This document shows positions 6,045-13,577 of a stretch of DNA of 14,357 nt, piece after piece; the first letter of the stretch is position 1, and the number at the start of each line of letters is the position of its first letter. The DNA is from Ekhidna sp. GTDB taxonomy: Bacteria > Bacteroidota > Bacteroidia > Cytophagales > Cyclobacteriaceae. A program made the translations under genes and the position numbers. The stretch lies in contig JAPPDO010000342.1 of assembly GCA_028821635.1 (NCBI GenBank), forward strand, positions 1-14,357, in the 5' to 3' direction. Under the pieces are notes generated by a model. That model searched no databases, was not told where the DNA came from, and saw only the letters and a program-made list of their open reading frames with translations.

Positions 6045-6584
6045 TTGAGTACTCTTGATATTATACTGATCATCGCCTTAGGGTTGAGTGCAAGAAAAGG
6101 CTACTCAAATGGCTTCATCGTAGAACTTTTCTCATTGTTGGCCTTTTTTATCGGCCTCTTTCTCGCACTGGAACTGACAATACCGGTCTCAATGAGACTT
6201 TCCGGAGAAAGCAGCTATTTTGATGTTATCACTGTTTTGGTCTTTATCGGTTTGTTCATACTTCTCTCGTTCTTAATTAAGTCCGGAGCCAAGATGGTCA
6301 AAAAGGTAGTAGATATTACCCCCTTAGGAACCATAGATAACATTGCAGGGGCCTTAGCCGGAATCTTCAAAACCTCACTGATTGTTAGTATGATTATTTG
6401 GGTCTGCACTTCTGTAGGGATAGATTTTGAGAATTCTTATGCGACCGATAGCACTATTTTCCCACATATTGTCGTTATAGGACCAGCAGTATTTGAGGCA
6501 TTTGGGTATTTAATCCCTGTGATCAATGACCTGATTGATTCAATGGACAACATTCCCAAAACAGAGGACAGCTTCATCACCTAA
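6045..6584 (+). CDS. cvpA: CvpA-family inner-membrane protein
   Basis: A 179-residue CvpA homologue. In E. coli CvpA is needed for colicin V production and affects envelope homeostasis; the molecular activity is unknown. Four hydrophobic segments are visible at about residues 4-16, 24-47, 60-79 and 103-124. They are separated by the conserved N-terminal stretch ARKGYSNGFIVELFSL and by the central VDITPLGTIDNIAGALAGIFKT, which is a clear family signature. The start codon is TTG at 6045, directly after the yqeY TAG; no ATG occurs before residue 50, and homology requires the N-terminal helix. Translation is probably coupled to yqeY. Confidence 0.9.
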   Translation: MSTLDIILIIALGLSARKGYSNGFIVELFSLLAFFIGLFLALELTIPVSMRLSGESSYFDVITVLVFIGLFILLSFLIKSGAKMVKKVVDITPLGTIDNIAGALAGIFKTSLIVSMIIWVCTSVGIDFENSYATDSTIFPHIVVIGPAVFEAFGYLIPVINDLIDSMDNIPKTEDSFIT

Positions 6585-6600
6585 TTTAGTACTTTGAAAG

Positions 6601-7266
6601 ATGGTAGCAGAGCAGCTAATCAATTACATGGTCCCACCTCTCAAAAAGGAGGATGACATTACTCGTGCCAAACAGTGGATGGATGAGTTCAGCGTAAAGC
6701 AGCTTCCTGTCATTGATAAACAGAAATTACTTGGATTTATTTCAGAAGAATTGCTTTATGACTCCGGGATCATGAACGCAGCCGTCGGTGAATATCCGCT
6801 TACAGGAGAAAGTTGCTTTGTGGTGGTCGGCAGCCATTACTATGACATTCTGAAGGTTAAAAATAACCATGATATGGAGATGGTCGCTGTTTTGGATTTT
6901 GATGAGAATTTCAAAGGAGTAGTCCTTGAGTCAGATGTTGTAAGGGAATTTACACACACCGCAATTGTGAACTCCGACGGGGCAATAATTACGCTCAAAA
7001 TCTCTTTAAATGAATACTCATTATCAGAAATTTCAAGAATTGTGGAGATGAATGAGTCAATTATTCTTGGAACCAATATTAGACCGGACAAAGACGATCC
7101 TTCTTTAATTGAGGTGGTACTTCGCATCAATCATCAATCGGTAAATCAAATCGTTACAGGCTTATCAAAAAGTGGATATTTGGTGACCTCCTCCTTCAAT
7201 GCTGAAGATAACTCGCACAACGAGAGAGACAGATACGGTTTATTGATGAAGTATTTGAATCCGTGA
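6601..7266 (+). CDS. CBS-domain protein coupled to NAD kinase
   Basis: A 221-residue soluble protein. The first half (about 1-125) is a pair of CBS motifs, seen in LINYMVPPLKKEDDITRAKQWMDEF with QLPVIDKQKLLGFISEE, and again in DMEMVAVLDFDENFKGVVLESDVV. The second half (about 130-220) has an ACT-like alternation (GAIITLKISLNEYSLSEISRIVE, then IEVVLRINHQSVNQIVTGLSKSGYLV). CBS and ACT modules commonly bind adenine nucleotides or amino acids and act as sensors. No catalytic motif is visible. Its stop overlaps the GTG start of nadK by four bases (GTGA, 7263-7266), which implies translational coupling. A regulatory link to NAD kinase is an inference from this arrangement only. Confidence 0.82.
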   Translation: MVAEQLINYMVPPLKKEDDITRAKQWMDEFSVKQLPVIDKQKLLGFISEELLYDSGIMNAAVGEYPLTGESCFVVVGSHYYDILKVKNNHDMEMVAVLDFDENFKGVVLESDVVREFTHTAIVNSDGAIITLKISLNEYSLSEISRIVEMNESIILGTNIRPDKDDPSLIEVVLRINHQSVNQIVTGLSKSGYLVTSSFNAEDNSHNERDRYGLLMKYLNP

Positions 7267-8123
7267 GAAAGATTGTTATTCATGGTTTGGCCATCAAAAA
7301 AGAATGGGAGAAGTATGTCACCCTGATAAAGGACAGAATAACGAAAGAAGGCGTATCCGTTTCATATACTTCACTTTTTAAAAGGCGAAACCCTCATTTA
7401 GCAGAGGGGATACCCCTTGAAGAGATTCCGGACGATTATGAGGCTGTCTTTTCTCTTGGCGGTGATGGCACTTTTTTGGAATCTCTGCTGATCGTTGGGG
7501 AGTCAGAAGTGCCAATACTAGGGATAAACATGGGTCGATTAGGATTCCTTGCATCCATCTCGAAAGAATACATCAAAGAATCACTCTCTCTGTTGTTTGA
7601 AGGGAAGTATCAAATAGAGAAAAGGTCACTTATATCCATTGACTCTAACCTGAATTTATTTGATGGAAAATGCTATGCACTCAATGAATGCGCCATTCTT
7701 AGAAAAGACACCTCATCAATGATTATGATCAAATGCCACATTAATGATGAATATCTGAATACCTACTGGGCCGACGGGCTTATGGTATCAACTCCAACAG
7801 GTTCAACAGGATATTCGCTAAGCTGTGGCGGGCCATTGATGATGCCTGATGCGAAGGACTTCGTTATAACACCTGTAAGTCCACACAATTTGAATGTCAG
7901 GCCACTTATTATAAGCGATGAATCCGTCCTGAAGTTTCAGATTGCAACCAGAGAAAGAAAATATCTTATCTCGCTGGACTCCAGATCAGAGGCCATCGAA
8001 AATGATATTGAAATAATTGTCAGGAAAGCTCACTTCTATGGAAAATTAATCAGGATTGAAGGCGTTCATTTTCCTGATACCATGAGAAACAAACTTGGTT
8101 GGGGACTTGATAAAAGGAATTGA
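7263..8123 (+). CDS. nadK: NAD kinase
   Basis: NadK phosphorylates NAD to NADP and is the only known route to NADP in most bacteria; it is cytosolic. The 286-residue length is normal. Seen: the phosphate-binding GGDGT (66-70, catalytic Asp68) in FSLGGDGTFLES, GINMGRLGFL (88-96), LNEC (140-143), the substrate-pocket motif DGLMVSTPTGSTGY (171-184) and SPHNLNVRPLI (206-216). The start is GTG at 7263, overlapping the stop of the CBS-domain gene; the next in-frame ATG would remove the GGDGT motif. It is probably the last gene of the yqeY-cvpA-CBS-nadK run, since a 127-base gap with a promoter-like box follows. Confidence 0.96.
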   Translation: MRKIVIHGLAIKKEWEKYVTLIKDRITKEGVSVSYTSLFKRRNPHLAEGIPLEEIPDDYEAVFSLGGDGTFLESLLIVGESEVPILGINMGRLGFLASISKEYIKESLSLLFEGKYQIEKRSLISIDSNLNLFDGKCYALNECAILRKDTSSMIMIKCHINDEYLNTYWADGLMVSTPTGSTGYSLSCGGPLMMPDAKDFVITPVSPHNLNVRPLIISDESVLKFQIATRERKYLISLDSRSEAIENDIEIIVRKAHFYGKLIRIEGVHFPDTMRNKLGWGLDKRN

Positions 8124-8174
8124 GACGACTTCTTATCAAAAGAAAATACTACGCCTCTCATTATCGTTCATTGC

Positions 8175-8182
8175 TATTTTTG
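8175..8182 (+). promoter_or_regulatory. Candidate -7 box for the barrel-uppS-bamA-ompH run (TATTTTTG)
   Basis: TATTTTTG matches TAnnTTTG exactly in the 127-base gap after nadK. The implied leader is about 60 bases. There is no clear TTG at the -33 distance. Downstream genes are closely spaced, so this could serve the whole envelope cluster to 13531, with read-through from nadK as an alternative. Confidence 0.4.
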
Positions 8183-8250
8183 TAATTCACATTTAACATA
8201 AACTACTGATCGTATCGTTAGAAAAACACTGAAAATACAAATAATTAAGA

Positions 8251-8937
8251 TTGAAACCGTTCCTTTATTTTTTTCTTGTACTGATTGGCTTAAATAGCTC
8301 AGCTCAGTTCATAGAGTTAGGTGGTGGGTTGGGATACCTAAATTATTCAGGGGATTTGGTTAGAGGCTATGACTTCGGTACGAGTACGATCGGAGGCACT
8401 GCTTTCTACAGAATGAATTTTTCTGAAATTTTTGCCATACGTCTAGGCTTGACAGTTGGTACCGTGGAAGGTGCAGAAACACCGATAGACGCTTTTGCAG
8501 TTCAAAGAAATCAATCCTTCAAATCCAATATTATAGAAATCTCAACAGTCTTTGAATATCATTTTTTAGATTTTAAGACATCCGATTCGCCCATAAATTA
8601 CTCGCCCTACATCATGGGAGGGGTTGGGGCAATAAGCTATGATGCCCCAACGACAGAAAACGTCGGACAATATCAGCTTGTTTTGCCTATGGGCATTGGG
8701 TTTAAATACCTTATTCAAAAGAAATACACCATCGGAATTGAAGCCGGTGCGCGAAAGACCTTCTTTGATTATTTAGACGGCATCTCAGACGGAGATCAAA
8801 CGATAAAAGACTACCAATACGGGAATCCTAAAGATGATGACTGGTACTTCTTCACAGGACTTACATTGAGTATCACATTGTTCAATGTTTCATGCCCGTT
8901 TCCTTACAGGCCCAACCAGTCAATACTTGTGCGTTAA
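8251..8937 (+). CDS. DUF6089-like outer-membrane beta-barrel protein
   Basis: A 228-residue secreted barrel protein. The signal peptide is about residues 1-18 (MKPFLYFFLVLIGLNSSA), with cleavage likely before QFIELGGG. The mature protein starts with LGGGLGYLNYSGDL, typical of a first barrel strand. It continues with amphipathic strands (GGTAFYRMNFSEIFAIRLGLTVG, IEISTVFEYHFLDF, YSPYIMGGVGAISY, KYTIGIEAGARKTFFDYLDG, WYFFTGLTLSITL). In Bacteroidota a protein of this type often sits between nadK and uppS upstream of bamA, and has been named DUF6089; function is unknown. The start is TTG at 8251: the first in-frame ATG lies past residue 50 and would remove the signal peptide. The segment after SITLF (about residues 210-228) looks like a non-barrel tail. 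Confidence 0.85.
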   Translation: MKPFLYFFLVLIGLNSSAQFIELGGGLGYLNYSGDLVRGYDFGTSTIGGTAFYRMNFSEIFAIRLGLTVGTVEGAETPIDAFAVQRNQSFKSNIIEISTVFEYHFLDFKTSDSPINYSPYIMGGVGAISYDAPTTENVGQYQLVLPMGIGFKYLIQKKYTIGIEAGARKTFFDYLDGISDGDQTIKDYQYGNPKDDDWYFFTGLTLSITLFNVSCPFPYRPNQSILVR

Positions 8938-8984
8938 GAGAAGTTAAATCATCAGCATTGGCTCGCTTTAACCGGAAAAAGAAT

Positions 8985-8992
8985 CATTTTTG
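8985..8992 (+). promoter_or_regulatory. Weak -7-like box before uppS (CATTTTTG)
   Basis: CATTTTTG matches TAnnTTTG except at the first base and ends 8 bases before the uppS TTG start. A TTG at 8958-8960 lies 24 bases upstream, longer than usual. If active, the mRNA would be almost leaderless. Confidence 0.22.
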
Positions 8993-9000
8993 CATCCTTT

Positions 9001-9741
9001 TTGCAGCGTTTGTTGGAAAAGTTCAAGAACCATATTGACACTAAAAACCTCCCGAGACACATTGCAGTGATTATGGACGGTAATGGAAGATGGGCTCAAA
9101 AGCAGGGAGCTAAGCGGCTTTTCGGGCATCAAAATGCAGTCAAGGCAATAAAAAATGTGACCGAAGCAAGTGCGGAATTAGGCGTGGAATATCTAACCCT
9201 TTTTGTCTTTTCAACAGAAAATTGGGAAAGACCAAAAATTGAAGTAGATGGTCTCATGTCACTATTAATGAGCCTCCTCAAAAAAGAACTACCCACTCTT
9301 TTGGAAAATAACATCAAACTCTCGTCTATTGGAGCCACAGGTGAATTATCGGAGATAACCCAAAAAAGATTAAAAGAAGCCATTGACCTTACAAGTCTGA
9401 ATACAGGCATGGAGCTTATATTAGCACTTAATTATAGTGGAAAGTGGGATTTGATACAAGCCATTAATAATCTGCTAAATGCAACGAGTGAGCCAGTTAA
9501 ATCCTCAGATTTAGAGGGATACCTAAGTACGTCAGGAATACCGGAACCGGAATTATTAATTAGGACGGGTGGGGAAATGAGAATAAGTAACTTTATGCTA
9601 TGGCAGCTTGCTTATTCGGAACTCTATTTTACCAATAAATTTTGGCCGGATTTCAGAAAAAAAGATTTGTACGAAGCGATAATTTCTTATCAAAAAAGAG
9701 AGCGAAGGTTTGGGAAAACGAGTGATCAGGTGAATACATGA
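9001..9741 (+). CDS. uppS: Undecaprenyl diphosphate synthase (cis-isoprenyl transferase)
   Basis: UppS adds isopentenyl units in cis configuration to farnesyl diphosphate to form the C55 lipid carrier used for peptidoglycan and surface polysaccharide synthesis. It is a cytosolic, membrane-associated dimer. The 246-residue length is usual. Seen: HIAVIMDGNGRWA with catalytic Asp26, Arg39 and His43 in KRLFGH, FVFSTENWERP (68-78), SGKWDL (146-151) and the C-terminal signature LLIRTGGEMRISNFMLWQ (185-202) with SELYFTNKFWPDF. The start is TTG, at 9001 or at one of the next two in-frame TTGs (9010, 9013); the first ATG is inside the catalytic motif. Its end overlaps bamA by four bases (ATGA, 9738-9741). 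Confidence 0.96.
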   Translation: MQRLLEKFKNHIDTKNLPRHIAVIMDGNGRWAQKQGAKRLFGHQNAVKAIKNVTEASAELGVEYLTLFVFSTENWERPKIEVDGLMSLLMSLLKKELPTLLENNIKLSSIGATGELSEITQKRLKEAIDLTSLNTGMELILALNYSGKWDLIQAINNLLNATSEPVKSSDLEGYLSTSGIPEPELLIRTGGEMRISNFMLWQLAYSELYFTNKFWPDFRKKDLYEAIISYQKRERRFGKTSDQVNT

Positions 9742-12395
9742 AAAAAATAGTTATTTTATTGGCATTTATTTTGATTCAACAAGAGGCCTGCGGACAGGTA
9801 GTCTTTGGACAGAACAATAAAGACAATCCATCCTCCGGATTAAACATTAACTATTCAAGCCCTAGAGAATACGAGATTGTGGATATACAGGTTACCGGAG
9901 TTCAATATCTGAACAGTAATGCACTCATCTCTCTCTCAGGTCTTAGGGTTGGTGACAAAATAAAAGTTCCGGGTGATGAAGTCACTACTGCTATTAAGAA
10001 ATTATGGAACCAGGGAATCATTGGTAGTGTATCCATTTTCGCATCAAAAATAGAAGAAGACAAAATATGGCTTACCATTGAGCTAACCGAACGACCAAGG
10101 CTTACCAAGGTCATAATAGAAGGTGTCAATAAAACACAAAAAGGAGAAATTGAGAAGAAGATCGGTGTGGTAAGAGGAAAAGTACTGACTAATGTATTAA
10201 CCAAAAATACAGAGCTGGCAGTTCAAAGATACCTTGAGAGGGAAGGCTATTTGAATGCCGAGACTAAAGTTTTTCAGCAAAATGATACGATTCTCAGGAA
10301 CAGTGCTTATTTAAAAATTAAAATTGACAGAGGCCAAAAAGTTAAGGTTAGGAATATCTACTTTGAAGGGAATGAAGAGTTTGCCTCTCCGAAGCTAAGA
10401 AGCAAACTGAAGAAAACCGGCATGGTGCCTAAATTCTCAATCCCTACCGAATTAATTGAGAAAAGTATCAAATTGACGTGGCCTCCAAATCTCATTAAAA
10501 TAATAAAAAATGGAGGGAAACTTTCAAAAAAAGAAACCAGAGAATATCTGGCCACATACGTCAATTTCAATTTCTTCAAATCAGCAAAATATGTGCAGGA
10601 AGACTATGATGCAGATCAAGAAAACCTGATCGCTTTTTACAATTCCAAAGGATTTAGAGACGCAGAGGTAATAAGAGATACCGTCTATGGCGTAAACAGG
10701 AAATACCTGAATATTGAAATGAAAGTGAACGAAGGGAATAGGTATTACTTTAGGGATATTTCCTGGTCAGGTAATTACATCTATACAAGCGATCAGTTGG
10801 AGAAAGTTCTGGGTATAGAAAAAGGAGATATCTACGACCTTGACCTTGTAAACAAAAAATTAAACTTCAATCCGCAAGGTGCTGATATAAGCTCACTTTA
10901 TATGGATGACGGCTACTTATTCTTCAATATTAATCCGGTAGAAATAGCGGTATCGAATGATTCCATTGACATTGAGATGAGGGTTTATGAGGGGTCTCAG
11001 GCAATCCTGGATAAAGTCACCGTTAGTGGTAACGATAAAACGAATGATTATGTCATTTTAAGGCAACTATGGACTCAACCCGGACAGAAATTTAGTAGGT
11101 CTGACATCATTAGGACTCAAACTGAACTGGGTCAATTAGGATATTTTGACCCGGAGCAGATCAATCCAAACGTGATCCCGGATCCAATTAATGAAACTGC
11201 GGATATTGAATGGCAGTTGATTGAGCGATCAAATGACCAAATCCAACTTTCCGGTGGGTGGGGAGGTGCTTTTGGCTTTGTTGGAACAGTAGGAGTTACT
11301 TTGAACAACTTTTCCACCCAAAATATTACCAAACCCAAAAACTGGAGAGGTATTCCGGTTGGAGACGGACAAAGCTTAGGTGTCAGCTTTCAGGCCAACG
11401 GGCGAACTTTTCAGAGCTATTCAATATCCTTTCAAGAACCCTGGTTAGGCGGCCGTAAGCCCAATTCTTTAGGCTTAAGCCTTAGTAAATCCATTCAAAG
11501 GTCCATAAATCGAATCACCAATGAGACCCTCGGATGGCTGAAAGTAACCGGAATTTCTGCATCATTAGGCCGAAGAGTGTCATGGCCTGATGATTTCTTT
11601 GTTGTGAGTACCGGCCTGTCCTACCAACGCTACAATCTTCTTCAATTTGGCAGTAGATCCTTGGGCTTTCAAACCGGAGATGCCAATAGTTTTACCTTAA
11701 ATACCACCATTGCAAGGAGATCTGTCAACAATCCAATGTATCCGAGAAATGGATCGGAAGTATCGCTGAGTGCCTCGTTCACTCCTCCATATTCCCTGTT
11801 TAGAGACCTTGATTATGAAAATGCACCTCCGGAGGAGCGATATAAGTGGCTGGAATATCATAAATGGAACTTTGACAGCAAGTATTATCTTACACTTACC
11901 GGTAAGTTGGTGTTGGCGGCAAGAGCTCATTTTGGCTTTCTTGGCTCGTATACTGATGAAGTCGGAGTAGGACCGTTTGAAAGGTTCCAACTGGGAGGAG
12001 ACGGCCTTACGGGTCAAAACTTCTTATTAGGCACTGATGTCATTGGCCTTAGAGGATACCCCAATAATTCCATTACTCCTCTGGATGTGGAAAACAATAT
12101 TGAAGGGGGTACTATTTTCAACAAGTATGTGATGGAAGTGCGCTATCCTATCTCACTGGCACAATCCGCAACAATTTATGCATTGACATTTCTTGAGGGG
12201 GGAAACAACTGGGATGATTTTGCAGAATTTAATCCTTACAATGTAAAAAAATCTGCCGGAGTAGGCATTAGAATCTTCATGCCGGCGTTTGGACTAATGG
12301 GTATTGATTGGGCATACGGATTTGACAGGCTGGACGGGGCACTTGAAAACTCCGGTGCCGAAATCCACTTTTCAATCGGTCAACAAATACGATAA
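9738..12395 (+). CDS. bamA: Outer-membrane protein assembly factor BamA (Omp85 family)
   Basis: BamA is the central, essential subunit of the machinery that folds beta-barrel proteins into the outer membrane. This copy has 885 residues, longer than the roughly 810 of E. coli. A signal peptide covers about residues 1-19. Five POTRA domains can be traced at about 45-120, 121-200, 201-333, 334-420 and 421-497, followed by the barrel from about 500. POTRA3 is enlarged by an insertion near 230-283 (WPPNLIKIIKNGGKLSKKETREY), which I associate with Bacteroidota BamA. The conserved loop-6 motif appears as GLRGY, with Arg near residue 772. The protein ends in FSIGQQIR, not in the aromatic residue usual for proteobacterial barrels. 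It is translationally coupled to uppS and lies 6 bases before the first ompH gene, the usual grouping of BamA with its periplasmic chaperones. Confidence 0.95.
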   Translation: MKKIVILLAFILIQQEACGQVVFGQNNKDNPSSGLNINYSSPREYEIVDIQVTGVQYLNSNALISLSGLRVGDKIKVPGDEVTTAIKKLWNQGIIGSVSIFASKIEEDKIWLTIELTERPRLTKVIIEGVNKTQKGEIEKKIGVVRGKVLTNVLTKNTELAVQRYLEREGYLNAETKVFQQNDTILRNSAYLKIKIDRGQKVKVRNIYFEGNEEFASPKLRSKLKKTGMVPKFSIPTELIEKSIKLTWPPNLIKIIKNGGKLSKKETREYLATYVNFNFFKSAKYVQEDYDADQENLIAFYNSKGFRDAEVIRDTVYGVNRKYLNIEMKVNEGNRYYFRDISWSGNYIYTSDQLEKVLGIEKGDIYDLDLVNKKLNFNPQGADISSLYMDDGYLFFNINPVEIAVSNDSIDIEMRVYEGSQAILDKVTVSGNDKTNDYVILRQLWTQPGQKFSRSDIIRTQTELGQLGYFDPEQINPNVIPDPINETADIEWQLIERSNDQIQLSGGWGGAFGFVGTVGVTLNNFSTQNITKPKNWRGIPVGDGQSLGVSFQANGRTFQSYSISFQEPWLGGRKPNSLGLSLSKSIQRSINRITNETLGWLKVTGISASLGRRVSWPDDFFVVSTGLSYQRYNLLQFGSRSLGFQTGDANSFTLNTTIARRSVNNPMYPRNGSEVSLSASFTPPYSLFRDLDYENAPPEERYKWLEYHKWNFDSKYYLTLTGKLVLAARAHFGFLGSYTDEVGVGPFERFQLGGDGLTGQNFLLGTDVIGLRGYPNNSITPLDVENNIEGGTIFNKYVMEVRYPISLAQSATIYALTFLEGGNNWDDFAEFNPYNVKKSAGVGIRIFMPAFGLMGIDWAYGFDRLDGALENSGAEIHFSIGQQIR

Positions 12396-12401
12396 GTCAG
12401 C

Positions 12402-12935
12402 ATGAAGAAGTTAATATTTTTTTTGTTTGGTCTCTCTCTATTTAACCTTACATTTGCACAAAAATTTGGATATGTAGATACGCAATATATCCTCAGTAAA
12501 ATGCCCGAGTATAAAGAAGCTCAGACCGAAATTGAAAAGTTGGCAAAAGGCTGGGAGAAGGAAATTCAGAGCCTCTATCAAAAAGTACAGCAAATGGAGG
12601 TAGAGCTAAAAGTTGAAGAAGTACTCCTGACCAAAGAAATGCGAGAGGAGAGAAATGCAGAGATAGAAGAAAACTGGAAAGAAGTGAAAGAATACCAACG
12701 ATCAATATTTGGTTTTGAGGGACTCTATTTCTTAAAAAAGAAAGAGTTGGTAAAACCGGTTCAGGATCAGGTTTTTGAAGCCGTAGACCGGGTGGCAAAA
12801 AATAACAGATTACAAATCGTTTTTGATAAATCCGGAGACCTCGTAATGATTTACACTGACCCAATTCATGATTATACTGATTTTGTATTGGAAGACCTTG
12901 GACTGGCAGAAAATCAAAGCACCGGCAGCAATTAA
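12402..12935 (+). CDS. ompH: OmpH/Skp-family periplasmic chaperone, first paralogue
   Basis: A 177-residue Skp-like chaperone that holds unfolded outer-membrane proteins in the periplasm on their way to BamA. Seen: a signal peptide MKKLIFFLFGLSLFNLTFA cleaved before QKFGYVD, the family opening GYVDTQYILSKMPEYKEAQTEI, then long charged helices with heptad character (about 35-125) expected to form the tentacles of a trimer, and a C-terminal body IVFDKSGDLVMIYTDP-FVLEDLGL. The distal tentacle contains LTKEMREERNAEIEENWKEV. It starts 6 bases after bamA, so co-transcription is near certain. It resembles the following gene in ends and layout but differs in the helical arms, so the pair is an old duplication. 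Confidence 0.92.
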   Translation: MKKLIFFLFGLSLFNLTFAQKFGYVDTQYILSKMPEYKEAQTEIEKLAKGWEKEIQSLYQKVQQMEVELKVEEVLLTKEMREERNAEIEENWKEVKEYQRSIFGFEGLYFLKKKELVKPVQDQVFEAVDRVAKNNRLQIVFDKSGDLVMIYTDPIHDYTDFVLEDLGLAENQSTGSN

Positions 12936-12997
12936 GTACAGTCATTGAAATAAATAACCCAAATCAGACGCAAGTCCACCCGATAAATTAAGAAATT

Positions 12998-13531
12998 ATG
13001 AAAGCAAAAATTCTATTAAGTACTGCAATAACCGCCATTGGACTCGGACTCACGGCGCAGATGAGAGTTGGATACACCAATGTGGAATACATATTGAGCC
13101 TGATGCCGGAAGCGAAACAAATTGAAAGTGAACTTTCGGCATATAACAAGCAGCTCTCAACTCAACTGGAGTCGAAATATAAAGACTACCAAACTAAGGC
13201 GGCTGATTATCAACAAAACGCAGAGTCATACACTGAAATCGTCAGAGCTGACAAGGAAAATGAGCTTATCAATCTTCAAACCTCCATTCAGGAATTTGAA
13301 ACAAACGCTCAAAATTCTTTGGTAAACAAAAGGAATCAACTACTACAACCTGCATTTGAAAAAATAGGTATAGCAATTGAACAAGTAGCTAAAGAAAATG
13401 CCTACACGCATGTGTTTAACATGACTGCAAGCGGGGAAAGCATCTTACTGTATGCAAGAGAAGAAGATAATGTGACTAATCTTGTATTGCAAAAATTAGG
13501 AATTGACCCTCCTGCAGACGGCGGCAACTGA
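12998..13531 (+). CDS. ompH: OmpH/Skp-family periplasmic chaperone, second paralogue
   Basis: A second 177-residue Skp-like protein, 62 bases after the first. The signal peptide is MKAKILLSTAITAIGLGLTA, cleaved before QMRVGYTNV. It shows the same opening (GYTNVEYILSLMPEAKQIESEL) and the same closing (LLYAREEDNVTNLVLQKLGI). The helical arms here are rich in Gln, Asn, Ala and Ser (KDYQTKAADYQQNAESY, NLQTSIQEFETNAQ), unlike the Glu/Lys-rich arms of the first copy. The tail PPADGGN is low in complexity. Tandem ompH genes after bamA are common in the phylum; the two may form separate or mixed trimers. It is the last plus-strand gene of the cluster, facing chrA tail to tail over 46 bases. Confidence 0.92.
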   Translation: MKAKILLSTAITAIGLGLTAQMRVGYTNVEYILSLMPEAKQIESELSAYNKQLSTQLESKYKDYQTKAADYQQNAESYTEIVRADKENELINLQTSIQEFETNAQNSLVNKRNQLLQPAFEKIGIAIEQVAKENAYTHVFNMTASGESILLYAREEDNVTNLVLQKLGIDPPADGGN

Positions 13532-13577
13532 AAAACACCAACTCCCAAGAATTAGCTTTACTGTTTGATAAGGCGTT

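Noticed and set aside
6588..6594. TACTTTG before the CBS-domain gene as a -7 box
   Set aside because: It has only one base between TA and TTTG where the consensus needs two, and the gene is only 16 bases behind cvpA in an apparent operon.
12493..12945. 150-residue open frame on the minus strand opposite the first ompH gene
   Set aside because: It is rich in Leu, Pro, Phe and Ser in the way antisense frames of Glu/Lys-rich coiled coils are, shows no family motif, and lies entirely over a well-supported gene.
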